Source of the DNA: DATFDN01 sp963762525
Lineage (GTDB): Bacteria; Pseudomonadota; Alphaproteobacteria; Acetobacterales; Acetobacteraceae
Length of the DNA stretch: 64,000 nt
Assembly (NCBI GenBank): GCA_963762525.1
Contig: CAVXKT010000002.1
Coordinates: 558,001 to 622,000 of the forward strand
Direction of reading: 5' to 3'
A model generated the notes under the pieces. The model was not told the origin of the DNA. It saw only the letters and a list, made by a program, of their open reading frames with translations, and did not search any database. The position numbers and the translations under genes were made by a program. Below, in pieces: positions 30,570-40,209 of the stretch (position 1 is its first letter; each line of letters begins with the position of its first letter).

Positions 30570-30991
30570 TCCTGCTCGATACGAACGTGCTTGCGGAATT
30601 GATGCGGGATCCTCCGAACTCGGCCGTGATCCGGTGGCTTAACCGTCAACCCCCGCCCAGCATCTGGACGACCGCCATCACCGTGTTCGAGACGCGGCTG
30701 GGTATAGCGCGGCTACCAGCGGGACGGAGGCGGAGAGGGCTGGAGTCGGCCTTCGGCGCACTGGTCCGCACCGATTTGGCCGGAAGAATTGCAGCGCTGG
30801 ACCGCGCGGCGGCCGAAGCCGCGGGTGAGTTGGCGGTGCAACGCGAGTCCGTCGGGCGAAGCGTTGATTTGCGCGATACGTTGATTGGTGGAATCGCGCT
30901 CGCCCGGCGGGCAACGGTGGCCACGCGGAATGTAAGACACTTCGACGATTTGGAGACCGGCGCGATTAATCCGTGGGCGGCCGCGGGCTGA
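30566..30991 (+). CDS. PIN-domain toxin (FitB/VapC-like ribonuclease)
   Basis: A 141-residue PIN nuclease beginning with GTG at 30566. The acidic Mg-binding residues are seen in LLDTNVLAEL, the Glu of FETRLGIA, the Asp of VDLRDTLIGGIA, and a final Asp in VRHFDDLE. These toxins cut RNA. It is coupled to the RHH antitoxin upstream, and the pair sits between two paralogous acyl-CoA dehydrogenase genes. Confidence 0.88.
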   Translation: MILLDTNVLAELMRDPPNSAVIRWLNRQPPPSIWTTAITVFETRLGIARLPAGRRRRGLESAFGALVRTDLAGRIAALDRAAAEAAGELAVQRESVGRSVDLRDTLIGGIALARRATVATRNVRHFDDLETGAINPWAAAG

Positions 30992-31051
30992 GGCGGATTG
31001 CCCCCCTCGCTCGCCCCTGCCACAGTCAAGCACGTTCAGGGGAGGGGAAGC

Positions 31052-32257
31052 ATGGACCTCAGGTTCACGCCCGAAGAGGTTGCGTTCCGCGACGAAATCC
31101 GCGCCTTCATTCGCGACCATCTGCCCGCCGGGATTCGCGAGCGGATGCGGCTCGGACACCGGGCGCGCAAGCAGGACATCGTCGCCTGGCTGCGTATCCT
31201 CAACAAGAAGGGCTGGGCGGCGCCCGCCTGGCCGGTCGAGCACGGGGGCACCGGATGGACGCCGGTGCAGCGGATGATCTTCACCGAGGAGAACCAGGCC
31301 GCCCCGGCGCCCGAACCGCTGTCCTTCAACATCACCATGATCGGACCCGTGCTGATCCAGTTCGGCACCGAGGAGCAGAAGAGCCGCTTCCTGACCCGCG
31401 CCAAGAATCTCGACGACTGGTGGTGTCAGGGCTTTTCCGAGCCCGGCGCCGGATCGGATCTCGCCTCGCTCAAGACGGCAGCGCGGCGTGAGGGCGATCA
31501 TTACATCGTCAACGGCTCGAAGATCTGGACCTCGACGGCGCACGACGCCGATTGGATCTTCCTGCTGGTGCGCACCAACCCGAACGCCGCCAAGCGCCAG
31601 GAGGGCATCTCCTTCCTGCTGCTGCCGATCAATCAGCCGGGCATCACCATCCGGCCGATCGTCTCCATCGACGGCGCCCATCATCTGAACGAAGTGTTCT
31701 TCGACGATGTGAAGGTGCCGGTGAACATGCGCGTCGGCGAGGAGAATCGCGGCTGGGACGTGGCGAAATTCCTGCTCGGCAACGAGCGCACCGGGATCGC
31801 GCGCCTGGGCAAGTCGCGCGAGCGCATCGCCGCCGCCAAGGCGATGGCGCGGCAAGTAAAGGCGGCCGGCAAGCCGCTCATCGACGATGACGATTTCCGC
31901 CGCCGGGTGGCGCAGATCGAGGTCGACATGAAGGCGTTGCAGATCACGCAATTCCGCGTCGTCTCGGCGCATGCCAAGCAGCGCGACGGCCGGCCCGATC
32001 CGTTGTCGTCGGTGCTGAAGGTGAAGGGAACCGAGCTGCTGCAGGCGACCTCGGAGCTCGCCATGGATGTCGGCGGACCGCTCGCGATGCCGCGTTGGTC
32101 GCAGGAACTGGCGGCGATGACCAACGAACCGGACGAGCTGGCCGACGCGCTGGAACAGTCCGCCGGCGAATACCTGATGCTGCGCGCCGCCTCGATCTAC
32201 GGCGGTACCAACGAGATACAGAAGAACATCCTCACCAAAGCAGTGCTGAGGCTCTGA
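31052..32257 (+). CDS. acyl-CoA dehydrogenase (copy 2)
   Basis: A 401-residue paralogue of the enzyme at 29071, with MDLRFTPEEVAFRDEIRAFI, QGFSEPGAGSDLASLKT and IYGGTNEIQKNILTKAVLRL. The ribosome site GGGGAGGGG lies before the ATG at 31052. It has a short insert (KAAGKPLIDDDDFRR) near residue 272 compared with copy 1. Its TGA overlaps the start of a third dehydrogenase by one base, so those two probably work together. Confidence 0.9.
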   Translation: MDLRFTPEEVAFRDEIRAFIRDHLPAGIRERMRLGHRARKQDIVAWLRILNKKGWAAPAWPVEHGGTGWTPVQRMIFTEENQAAPAPEPLSFNITMIGPVLIQFGTEEQKSRFLTRAKNLDDWWCQGFSEPGAGSDLASLKTAARREGDHYIVNGSKIWTSTAHDADWIFLLVRTNPNAAKRQEGISFLLLPINQPGITIRPIVSIDGAHHLNEVFFDDVKVPVNMRVGEENRGWDVAKFLLGNERTGIARLGKSRERIAAAKAMARQVKAAGKPLIDDDDFRRRVAQIEVDMKALQITQFRVVSAHAKQRDGRPDPLSSVLKVKGTELLQATSELAMDVGGPLAMPRWSQELAAMTNEPDELADALEQSAGEYLMLRAASIYGGTNEIQKNILTKAVLRL

Positions 32258-33394
32258 TGGACTTCGAACTCAACGACGAGCAGCGCCTGCTCAAGGACAG
32301 CGTCGATCGGCTCATGTCCGACCGCTATTCGTTCGAGGCGCGCAAGGGCTACCTCAAGGAAGACCAGGGTTGGAGCGCCGACATCTGGGAGCGTTTTTCC
32401 GAACTCGGTTTGCTCGGCCTGCCCTTCGACGAGGAGCATGGCGGCTTCGGCGGCGGACCGGTTGAGATCATGCTGGTGATGGAGGCGCTCGGCCGCTCGC
32501 TGGCGCTGGAGCCGTATTTGGCCACGGTGGTGCTGGCCGGAACCGCGCTTCGCCTTGCCGGCAATACCGAGCAGAAACGGGCGCTGCTGCCCGCCATCGC
32601 CGAGGGGCGGATGCGGCTCGCCTTCGCGCATGGCGAGCGGCAGGCGCGCTACGACCTCACCGACGTGCGCACGACCGCCAAACGCGGCGGCTCGGGCTGG
32701 ATCATCGACGGCGCCAAGAGCGTGGTGCTGCATGGCGACGCCGCCGACAAGCTGATCGTGAGCGCACGCAACGCCGGCGCCGACGACGATCCGAACGGGA
32801 TCACCCTGTTCGTGGTCGATGCCGGGGCGGCCGGCCTGGCGCGACGCTCCACCGGCTTGCGCGACGAGACGCGTGCCGGCCGAGCTGTCGCTCACCAACG
32901 TCGCCGTCGCCGATGCCGACGTCCTCGGGGAAGTCGGCAAGGGGCTCGAGATTGTCGAGCGCGTCGTCGAGGCGGGGATCGCGGCGATGGGCGCCGAGGC
33001 GGTCGGGGCTATGGAGGCGATGCACGCAATGACGCTCGACTATGCGCGCACGCGCGAGCAGTTCGGGCGACCGATCGGGCAAAACCAGGTGGTGCAGCAT
33101 CGGCTGGCGGAGATGCTGATGTCGCTGGAGCAGGGCCGCAGCATGGCGATGCTCGCCTCGATCAGCCTCGACGAACCGGACGCCGGCGAGCGCGCGCGCA
33201 GCGTGGCGATGGCGAAGGTCGGGTATGGCCAGGCGGCGCGCTTCGTCTCGCAGCAGTCGATCCAATTGCACGGCGGCATCGGCATGACCGAGGAATACGC
33301 GGTCGGACACTATTTCCGCCGCTGCATGGTGATCGAGCACACGTTCGGCGACAGCGCGCATCATCTGGCGCGGCTGGCCCGGCAGGTAGGGTGA
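32257..33394 (+). CDS. acyl-CoA dehydrogenase, second type, one frameshift
   Basis: About 378 residues. The first part (MDFELNDEQRLLKDSVDRLM ... ITLFVVDAGAAGL) and second part (ELSLTNVAVADADVLGEVGK ... SIQLHGGIGMTEEYAVGHYF) are in different frames. An extra C at 32880-32881 (GGCCGAG for GGCGAG) explains the break and restores DETRAGELSL. The type is the shorter partner often paired with the larger acyl-CoA dehydrogenase, as in heteromeric enzymes; pairing is inferred from the one-base overlap with copy 2. Confidence 0.85.
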
Positions 33395-33396
33395 TC

Positions 33397-33756
33397 ATGT
33401 CGATGTTCGACGCCGACACGCTCGGCCTGCTGCGCCGGACCCGGGAGGTGCGGCTGGTTCCCGCGGAGCATCCGCAAGACGCCGTCACCATTTGGGTCGT
33501 GGTCGTCGGCGATGATGCGTTCATCCGTTCAATCCGCGGCCCGAAGGCACGCTGGTACAAATCGGCAACCGCGGACGGCAACGCGGTCGTGGAAGCGGGG
33601 GAGGAGCGCATCGGGGTGCGCCTGGAAACCGCCGACGCCGCCCGGGTGGAGCCGGTCAGCCGGGCGTTCCTCGCGAAATATCGAGACAGTCCCTATGCCG
33701 AGAAGATGGTGCTGCCGAATATCCTCTCGACCACTTTGCGGATGGCGCCGGCGTGA
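33397..33756 (+). CDS. DUF2255-like protein
   Basis: A 119-residue protein with a split-barrel-like pattern: TREVRLVPAEH, TIWVVVVGDDAFIRSIRGP, and KARWYKSATADG resemble DUF2255 and flavin-binding deazaflavin-type barrels. No catalytic residue can be named. The ATG at 33397 is 2 bases after the dehydrogenase stop, and the stop overlaps the GTG of the next gene (GTGA), so it belongs to the same operon. Confidence 0.65.
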   Translation: MSMFDADTLGLLRRTREVRLVPAEHPQDAVTIWVVVVGDDAFIRSIRGPKARWYKSATADGNAVVEAGEERIGVRLETADAARVEPVSRAFLAKYRDSPYAEKMVLPNILSTTLRMAPA

Positions 33757-34523
33757 ACCGGCTCGTCTCCCTCGCCGGCATCGAGCCGGAGATCGCCGAA
33801 CGCGGCGACGGCCCGCCGCTGCTGTTTCTGGAGGCCGGCGAAGGCGTGGCGCCGAACCGTGACTGGCTCGACCGCCTCGCGCGCCACTTCCGCGTCATCG
33901 CGCCCGTTCACCCCGGCTGGGGTGAACGCGATTTGCCCGACTGGATGGGCGGCATCGACGATCTCGCCTATTTCTACCTCGATCTCGCCGCGGCGCTCGA
34001 GCTGCGGGACGCCGTGCTGGCGGGCGCCGGCTTTGGCGGCTGGATCGCGGCCGAGATGGCGGTGCGCAACACGCAACGCTTCGCCCGCATGGTGCTGGCG
34101 GCGCCGCTCGGCATCAAGCTGGGCGGCGTGCTCGACCGCGACATTCTCGACATGCACGCGCTTGACCCGGACGCGCTGGCGGAAAGGGCCTGGGCCGATC
34201 CGGGGCGCGGCAAGGTCGATTTCACGCAGCTCAACGACGCGACGCTCGCCAAAGTCGCGCGCGGGCGCGAGTCGCTCCTGGTGTTCGGCTGGAAGCCCTA
34301 CATGCACAACCCGCGCCTGCATCGCTGGCTGCATCGCGCCCGGCTGCCGACTTTGCTGCTCTGGGGTGAGCGCGACCGCGTGGTAAGGCCCGAATATGGC
34401 GAGGGCTGGCGGCGGTGTCTGCCGGATGCGCGCCTGGAGCTGATCGCCGACGCCGGCCATTTCCCGCATTGGGAGCAGCCGGACGCATTCGCCGCTCGCA
34501 TCGCCGCGTTTGCCGGGAGATAG
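33753..34523 (+). CDS. alpha/beta-hydrolase fold protein lacking the nucleophile serine
   Basis: A 256-residue alpha/beta hydrolase starting with GTG at 33753. The fold is clear: HPGWGERDLPDW oxyanion region, the nucleophile elbow AGAGFGGWIAAEMA, the acid in WGERDRVV, and the base in DAGHFPHWEQP. At the elbow the G-x-S-x-G serine is Gly (GGC at the nucleophile codon), so classic hydrolysis should not be possible. The frame is otherwise intact. It could be a non-catalytic or redirected member, or the codon could be a sequencing artefact. Confidence 0.85.
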   Translation: MNRLVSLAGIEPEIAERGDGPPLLFLEAGEGVAPNRDWLDRLARHFRVIAPVHPGWGERDLPDWMGGIDDLAYFYLDLAAALELRDAVLAGAGFGGWIAAEMAVRNTQRFARMVLAAPLGIKLGGVLDRDILDMHALDPDALAERAWADPGRGKVDFTQLNDATLAKVARGRESLLVFGWKPYMHNPRLHRWLHRARLPTLLLWGERDRVVRPEYGEGWRRCLPDARLELIADAGHFPHWEQPDAFAARIAAFAGR

Positions 34524-34525
34524 AG

Positions 34526-35713
34526 ATGCGCACCTGGTATTTCTCGGAGATGGCCTATCATCCGGCGTGGGAGGCCGGGCTGGCGCGCGGCAGCCTGCGC
34601 GTGGTGCTGCCGAGCGGCGAGATCGACCCCGCGACTGCCGGCAATCTCCTCAACCGCTATCTCGACGAGTTCCGCCTCTGCGACGAGGAAGGGCTCGACA
34701 TCATGGTGAACGAGCACCACAGCACGGCCACCTGCATGACCATCTCGGTGCCGATGGCGCTCGCGGTCATTGCGCGGGAGACGAAACGCGCGCGCCTCCT
34801 TTCGCTCGGCAATCCGATCGCCAATCGCCCCGATCCGGTGCGCGTCGCCGAGGAGGCGGCGTGGCTCGATGTGCTCTCCGGCGGACGGACCGAGTTGGGT
34901 CTGGTGAAGGGGGCGCCCTATGAAATTCAGCCCGCCAACTCCAATCCGGCGCGGCTGATGCGCCGCTACTGGGAGGCGCACGACCTGATCCTCAAAGCGC
35001 TATCGACGACCGACGGCCCGTTTTCATGGGAAGGCGAATTTTACCATTATCGCTCGGTCAATGTCTGGCCGCGACCGATCCAGCAGCCGACGCCGCCGAT
35101 CTGGATGACCGGGCTCAGCGCCGGCACCGGCCGTGCGGCGGCGGAACGCGGCCATGTGGTCGGAACCCTGCTCTCCGGCGGGGTCGCCAAGCCGATGTTC
35201 GACGCCTACCGCCAGCGTGCCCGGGAGCTCGGCTGGCACGCGGGACCGGACCGGCTCGCCTATGCCGGGGTGATCGGCGTCGGGCATAATCGCGGCCGAG
35301 GGACTGCGCCGCGCCGACGAGATCGCCGGACTATGTGCGCACTGCGCCGATCGTCGTACGAGCCGTTCCAGAATCCGCCCGGATACAATCCGATCGCCGC
35401 CAACGTCGCGGCGCTGAAGGCCGGGCCGAAGCGGGTCGGCTTCGTCGCCGATCGCGATGGCCGGCCGGTCGATGTGACGAACGCCAGCGTGGAGGCGCTG
35501 ATGGCGACCGACACCGTATTCGCGGGCACGCCCGATGACGTGTTCGCCCAGCTCCGCGACTTCAACATGCGCATGGGCGGCTTCGGGCATCTGTTGTTCT
35601 TCGGACAGGGCGGGACGCTCTCGCACCGCGATGCGGTGGAGAACATCCGCCTGTTCGCCCGCGAGGTGGCGCCGCGCCTCGCCGAGCTCGGCGCGTCGGC
35701 GGAAGCCGCCTGA
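34526..35713 (+). CDS. LLM-class flavin-dependent oxidoreductase
   Basis: A luciferase-like TIM-barrel enzyme of about 395 residues. The N-terminus has MVNEHHSTATCMTISVP (the ExHH-type motif) and later LSGGRTELGLVKGAP. It uses reduced flavin from a partner reductase. Around 35294-35360 three one-base insertions within 70 bases scramble about 22 residues (expected AEGLRRADEIAG and VRTAPIVV) and then restore frame. The open frame therefore runs through, but that patch should not be trusted. It lies two bases after the hydrolase-fold gene. Confidence 0.85.
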   Translation: MRTWYFSEMAYHPAWEAGLARGSLRVVLPSGEIDPATAGNLLNRYLDEFRLCDEEGLDIMVNEHHSTATCMTISVPMALAVIARETKRARLLSLGNPIANRPDPVRVAEEAAWLDVLSGGRTELGLVKGAPYEIQPANSNPARLMRRYWEAHDLILKALSTTDGPFSWEGEFYHYRSVNVWPRPIQQPTPPIWMTGLSAGTGRAAAERGHVVGTLLSGGVAKPMFDAYRQRARELGWHAGPDRLAYAGVIGVGHNRGRGTAPRRRDRRTMCALRRSSYEPFQNPPGYNPIAANVAALKAGPKRVGFVADRDGRPVDVTNASVEALMATDTVFAGTPDDVFAQLRDFNMRMGGFGHLLFFGQGGTLSHRDAVENIRLFAREVAPRLAELGASAEAA

Positions 35714-37333
35714 GTGGTCATGTCGTCGGGAACCGCGATGATCTGCGCGCCTCAACCGGAGGCGGCCGAGGCCGGCATCGAGATCATGCGCGCCGGCGGC
35801 AACGCGGTCGATGCGGCGATCGGTTGCGCGCTGGTGCAAAGCGTCGTCGATCCGCTGATGGCGGGAATCGCCGGGTTCGGCAGTCTGGGGCTCTACCTGC
35901 CGGCGCGGGGCTTTCATGGTTACATCGACTTCCATTCCCCCGCGCCCGGTGCCGCGCGAGCGGAGATGTGGGAGAAGCTGATCCTGTCGGAAGCGCGCGA
36001 CGGCTACGGCTTCATCCTCGAAGGCAGCGTCAACGACGTCGGATATCAGTCGATCTGCGTGCCCGCGAGCCTGGCCGCCTGGGACGAGGCGCATCGGCAG
36101 TTCGGTAAGCTGCCGTGGCCTGAGATCGTTCAGCCGGCGATCGCTTGGGCCGAATCCGGCTGGATCGTCCGCCCGCACGTGCACTTCTTCTGGTCGGAGG
36201 AGGGCACGATGGGCCGGGTGGGCAGCCGCGACCGCATCGCCTTCACGCCGGCCGCGCGCGCCCTCTATTGCCGCCCCGACGGCGCGCCGAAGCGGGTCGG
36301 CGAACTGGTCCGCAATGCCGATTACGCCGCCGTGCTGCGGCGGATCGCCGCCGGCGGCGCCGAGGTCTTCTATCGCGGCGAGATCGCGCGGCTGATCGCC
36401 GCCGACATGCGCGAACATGGCGGCCTGCTATCGGCTGAGGATTTGCGAAACTATCGTCCGCTCCGGCGCGCGCCGCTGTGGGGCGAATATCGCGACTGGC
36501 GGATCGCGACCAACCAACCGCCGGGCGGCGGCATCATGCTGATCGAGATGCTGAACATGCTCGAGCACTTCGACCTCAGGGCGCTCGGCCACAACTCGGC
36601 GGATTTTCTGCGGGTAGTCGCCGAGGTCATGAAGCGGGCGACCATCGACAAGGATCGCCGCATCGGCGATCCCGACTTCGTCGCCGTCCCGGTCGAGGAA
36701 CTGACCGGAAAGGCTTACGCCGCCCGGCTGGCCGGCGACATCCGCGATGGCGCGCGCGCCGAGGTCGAGCGATTCAGCGCCGCACTTCCCGCCAAGGACA
36801 CCACGCACATTTCGGTAGTCGATCGCGACGGCGCTTGCGTGTCGATGACGCATTCGCTGGGAATGCCGTCCGGCGTTGTCACGCCGGGGCTCGGGTTCAT
36901 GTATAACGGCTGCATGGGCGTGTTCGATCCGCGGCCGGGCCGCGCCGGGTCGATCTCACCGGGCAAGTCGCGTTTCTCCTCCATTTGCCCCTCGATCGTC
37001 TTCCGTGGCGATGCCCCGTGCCTGGTGATCGGCGCCCCGGGGGCGACGCAAATCGCGATGGGCGTGCTGCAGGCCATTCTCAACGTGCTTGATTTCGGCA
37101 TGACGATGACCGAGGCGGTCAGCGCGCCGCGCTTCTCGGCGACCAGCAATGTCCTCGACATCTCCAATCGGATTCCGCGTTATGTCTCCCGGCAGCTGGA
37201 GGCGGAAGGCTACGAGGTCGTCCGCAATCCGCAAACGTTCGGCTTCGCCGCCGTGCACGGTATCCGCATCGGCGAATTCGGATTGGACGGCGGCGCCGAT
37301 CCCGGACATGACGGCGTCGCGCTCTCGATCTGA
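35714..37333 (+). CDS. gamma-glutamyltransferase family protein
   Basis: A 539-residue Ntn-hydrolase. EIMRAGGNAVDAAIG opens the large subunit, and the self-cleavage site with the nucleophile Thr is in KDTTHISVVDRDG (about residue 360), followed by SMTHSLGMPSGVVTPGLGFM. No signal peptide is evident, so it differs from periplasmic GGT and may act on other amides in the cytoplasm, as in some catabolic clusters. The start is GTG 35714 or ATG 35720. It lies directly after the LLM gene. Confidence 0.85.
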   Translation: MVMSSGTAMICAPQPEAAEAGIEIMRAGGNAVDAAIGCALVQSVVDPLMAGIAGFGSLGLYLPARGFHGYIDFHSPAPGAARAEMWEKLILSEARDGYGFILEGSVNDVGYQSICVPASLAAWDEAHRQFGKLPWPEIVQPAIAWAESGWIVRPHVHFFWSEEGTMGRVGSRDRIAFTPAARALYCRPDGAPKRVGELVRNADYAAVLRRIAAGGAEVFYRGEIARLIAADMREHGGLLSAEDLRNYRPLRRAPLWGEYRDWRIATNQPPGGGIMLIEMLNMLEHFDLRALGHNSADFLRVVAEVMKRATIDKDRRIGDPDFVAVPVEELTGKAYAARLAGDIRDGARAEVERFSAALPAKDTTHISVVDRDGACVSMTHSLGMPSGVVTPGLGFMYNGCMGVFDPRPGRAGSISPGKSRFSSICPSIVFRGDAPCLVIGAPGATQIAMGVLQAILNVLDFGMTMTEAVSAPRFSATSNVLDISNRIPRYVSRQLEAEGYEVVRNPQTFGFAAVHGIRIGEFGLDGGADPGHDGVALSI

Positions 37334-37344
37334 GGAGAACCACG

Positions 37345-38562
37345 ATGATCACGAGACGAGCGGCGGTCACCGGCGGCGTGGCCGCAACCCTCGCCACGCG
37401 CCTGCCTGCGCAGGCGGCGGACGCTACCCCGGGCGTCACTGCGACCGAGATCAAGATCGGCAACACCGACGCCTATTCGGGCCCCGCCTCCGCCTATGCC
37501 TCGATCGCCAAGGCGGACGCGGGCTTTTTCAAAATGCTGAACGATCAGGGCGGCGTGGCCGGGCGCAAGATCAACTTCATCTCGCTCGACGACAGCTACA
37601 GCCCGCCGAAGACGGTTGAGGACGTCCGCCGGCTGGTGGAACAGGAACAAGTGGCATTCATGTTCTGCTCGATCGGCACGCCCACCAACTCCGCCATTCA
37701 GCGCTACCTGAACCAGCACAAAGTCCCGCAACTGTTCGTCGCGACGCGGGGCGAGCAAGTGGAACGACCCTAAGCGATTCCCGTGGACGATGGGCTTTCA
37801 GCCGAGCTACCGGACCGAAGCGCAGATTTACACGAAATACTTGTTGAAGGAGAAGCCGGACGCCAAGCTCGCGATACTTTATCAGAACGACGATTTCGGC
37901 AAGGACTACCCGGCGGGCGTGCGCGACGTGCTCGGCGCCAACTGGAACAAGACCGTCGTTAAGTCGATCACCTACGAGGTGACGGACCCGACGATCAACA
38001 GCCAGATCGTCTCGCTCAAGAGTCCGGCGCCGACGCGCTGCTGGTCGCCGCGACCCCGAAATTCGCCGCCCAGGCGATCCGGCAGGTGCACGACCTGAGC
38101 TGGAAGCCGATGTTCTTCATGACCAACGTCTCGATTTCCGTCGGCACGGTGATGGACCCGGCGGGACCGGCGAATGCAGTCGGCCTGCTCAGCACGGAAT
38201 ACCTCAAGGACCCGACCGATCCGACCTGGAACAACGACACCGGCATGAAGGCCTTCAAGGCGTTCATGGACAAATATCTGCCCGGGGCCGACGTGAAGGA
38301 TACCGGCTATATCTACGGCTTTACGCTCAGCTATGGCCTGCGGCATGTCCTTGAGACGTGCAACGGCGATTTCTCGCGCGAGAACATCATGAAGCAGGCC
38401 GCCAATATCCAAAATCTGGAAATTCCGACCGTGCTGCCCGGGATCAAGGTCCACACCTCCCCCACCGACTTCCGGCCCATCCAGGCGATGCAACTCGCGC
38501 GTTGGGACGGCAAGAGCTGGGTACTGTTCGGCGAGGTGATCGAGGGCGTGGCGGCATCCTGA
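37345..38562 (+). CDS. ABC transporter substrate-binding protein (Peripla_BP_6), two frameshifts
   Basis: About 405 residues. A Tat-like leader (MITRRAAVTGG ... LPAQAA) precedes IKIGNTDAYSGPASAYASIA, the start of a Leu/Ile/Val-type binding domain. The frame breaks at 37747, where an extra C splits FVAT from GASKWNDPKR. It breaks again near 38022, where a base is missing before SGADALLVAATPKF. The C-terminus is normal. It is a close paralogue of the gene at 38918. No permease or ATPase gene adjoins, so it may serve the LivH-type transporter elsewhere. The ATG follows GAGGAG. Confidence 0.85.
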
Positions 38563-38651
38563 GCTTGGGTCGCAGAGCTCTCGCGGCTAGTTGAGAAGAA
38601 CGCCCGACCGGCGCGGGCTAAGCTTCAACCGGCAAACCCAGGAGGTTTTCG

Positions 38652-38765
38652 ATGTTCAAACGCATCGCTCTCGCGCTTATGGTTATCGGCGGGATTGGTG
38701 GTTCCGCTCTGGCCTTCGCAGGGTTGACCGCGCCGCCGGCCGCGGCCTGCACGCATACGACCTGA
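38652..38765 (+). CDS. 37-residue exported peptide
   Basis: This gene is too short for usual ORF cut-offs. AGGAGG lies 7 bases upstream of the ATG. The peptide is almost wholly a signal sequence: MFKRIALALMVIGGIGGSAL, then AFAGLTAPPAAACTHTT. Cleavage after AAA would leave only CTHTT, and cleavage after AFA about 14 residues. It sits between two paralogous binding-protein genes. The strong ribosome site and clean signal peptide support translation; the function is unknown. Confidence 0.5.
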   Translation: MFKRIALALMVIGGIGGSALAFAGLTAPPAAACTHTT

Positions 38766-38917
38766 TGACGTGCCGCGGGCGGGCGCCGATGCCCTAAGGG
38801 CCGGCCCCGCTTCGACCGGCTAGCGACCGAGCCCGGCGCGCTTGCGCGGGTTTCTCCCGGCCTGCAAACTTTGAACCGATCCCGAGCCGCTCCTCGGGAT
38901 GGCACACGGGAGGTCAG

Positions 38918-40115
38918 ATGCTCACTAGAAGAACTGCTCTTGCGTCCGGCGCGGCGTTCCTCGCAGCGCCGGCGGTCCGTCGTGACCAGGGCGGCCGATG
39001 CGCCGCTCAAGATCGGCAACACCATGCCTTATAGCGGTCCCGCCTCGGCCTATAGTTCCGTCGGCAAGGCGGATAGTGGTTTCTTCCATTGGGTGAACGA
39101 CCAGGGCGGCGTCGCCGGCCGCCAGATCGACTTCATCTCCTACGACGACGGCTATAGCCCGCCGAAGACCGTCGAGCAGGTGCGCCGCCTGGTCGAGCAG
39201 GACAAGGTGGATTTCCTGTTCCACACGCTGGGCACGCCGACCAATTCGGCGATCGAGCGGTATTGCAACAGCCGCAAGATCCCGCAGGTGTTCGTCGCCA
39301 CCGGCGCCTCTAAATGGGGCGACTACAAGAAGTTCCCCTGGACCATCGGCTGGCAGCCCACCTACCGGACGGAGGCCCAGATCTACACGAAATACATGCT
39401 GAAGGAGAATCCTCAAGCGAAGCTCGGGATCCTTTACCAGAACGATGATTTCGGCAAGGATTACCCGACCGGCGTGCGCGACATCCTCGGCAACAACTGG
39501 GATAAGACCATCGCCAAGTCCATCACGTACGAGGTTACGGACGCGACCATCGACAGCCAGATCACCGACTTGCAGAACTCCGGCGCCGACGCGCTGCTGG
39601 TGGCGGCGACGCCGAAATTCGCTGCGCAGGCGATCCGCAAGGTGCACGACCTGAACTGGAAGCCGATGTTCTTCATGACCAATGTCTCCATATCAGTCGG
39701 CTCAGTGATGCGTCCGGCAGGCATGGAGAACGCCATCGGCATCATCTCCACACTGTATCTCAAGGACCCCGCCGATCCCGCTTGGGACGGCGATCCCGGT
39801 ATGCGGGATTTCAAGGCGTTCATGGCGAAATACCTGCCGGGCGGCGACATCACCGACGGCGGCTACATCGCCGGCTACGGCGTCACCTACTCCATGTGGA
39901 AGGTGCTGGAGGCGTGCAACGGCGATTTCTCCCGCGACAATGTCATGAAGCACGTCACCTCCATCCACGAGATGGAGGTTCCGGTGCTGCTGCCGGGGAT
40001 CAAGCTGAACACGAGCCCGACCGACTATTACCCGTGCCTGGCCTTGCAGCCGGCCCGATGGGACGGCAAGACCTGGGTGCGCTTCGGCGAGGTGATTGAG
40101 GGCGTGGCGACCTGA
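38918..40115 (+). CDS. ABC transporter substrate-binding protein (Peripla_BP_6), paralogue 2, frameshift in leader
   Basis: About 398 residues, close to the protein at 37345 across its length (shared NDDFGKDYP, SITYEVTD, KPMFFMTNVSISVG). The ATG at 38918 with GGGAGG gives a Tat-like leader MLTRRTALASGAAFLAAPA. An extra G near 38989 (CCAGGGCGG for CCAGGCGG) then separates it from AADAPLKIGNTMPYSGPASA. The mature protein is uninterrupted. A hairpin ATCCCGAG/CTCGGGAT (38879-38900) lies just before the ribosome site. It is probably periplasmic, with an organic or amino acid ligand. Confidence 0.87.
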
Positions 40116-40143
40116 GGGAGGGTTCTTCGACCCGCTGAATGAG

Positions 40144-40170
40144 CGGATGGCGGATAAACGCCGCCATCCG
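40144..40170. repeat. short GGATGGCGG palindrome
   Basis: CGGATGGCGG (40144-40153) and CCGCCATCCG (40161-40170) form a perfect 10-base inverted repeat with loop ATAAACG. It resembles one arm of the repeat at 8511-8597. It could end transcription of the binding-protein gene, although no U-tract follows. Confidence 0.6.
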
Positions 40171-40209
40171 CCTGCCCGTCGATCCAGCCTTCGCCTGAAA
40201 GGGGACGCG

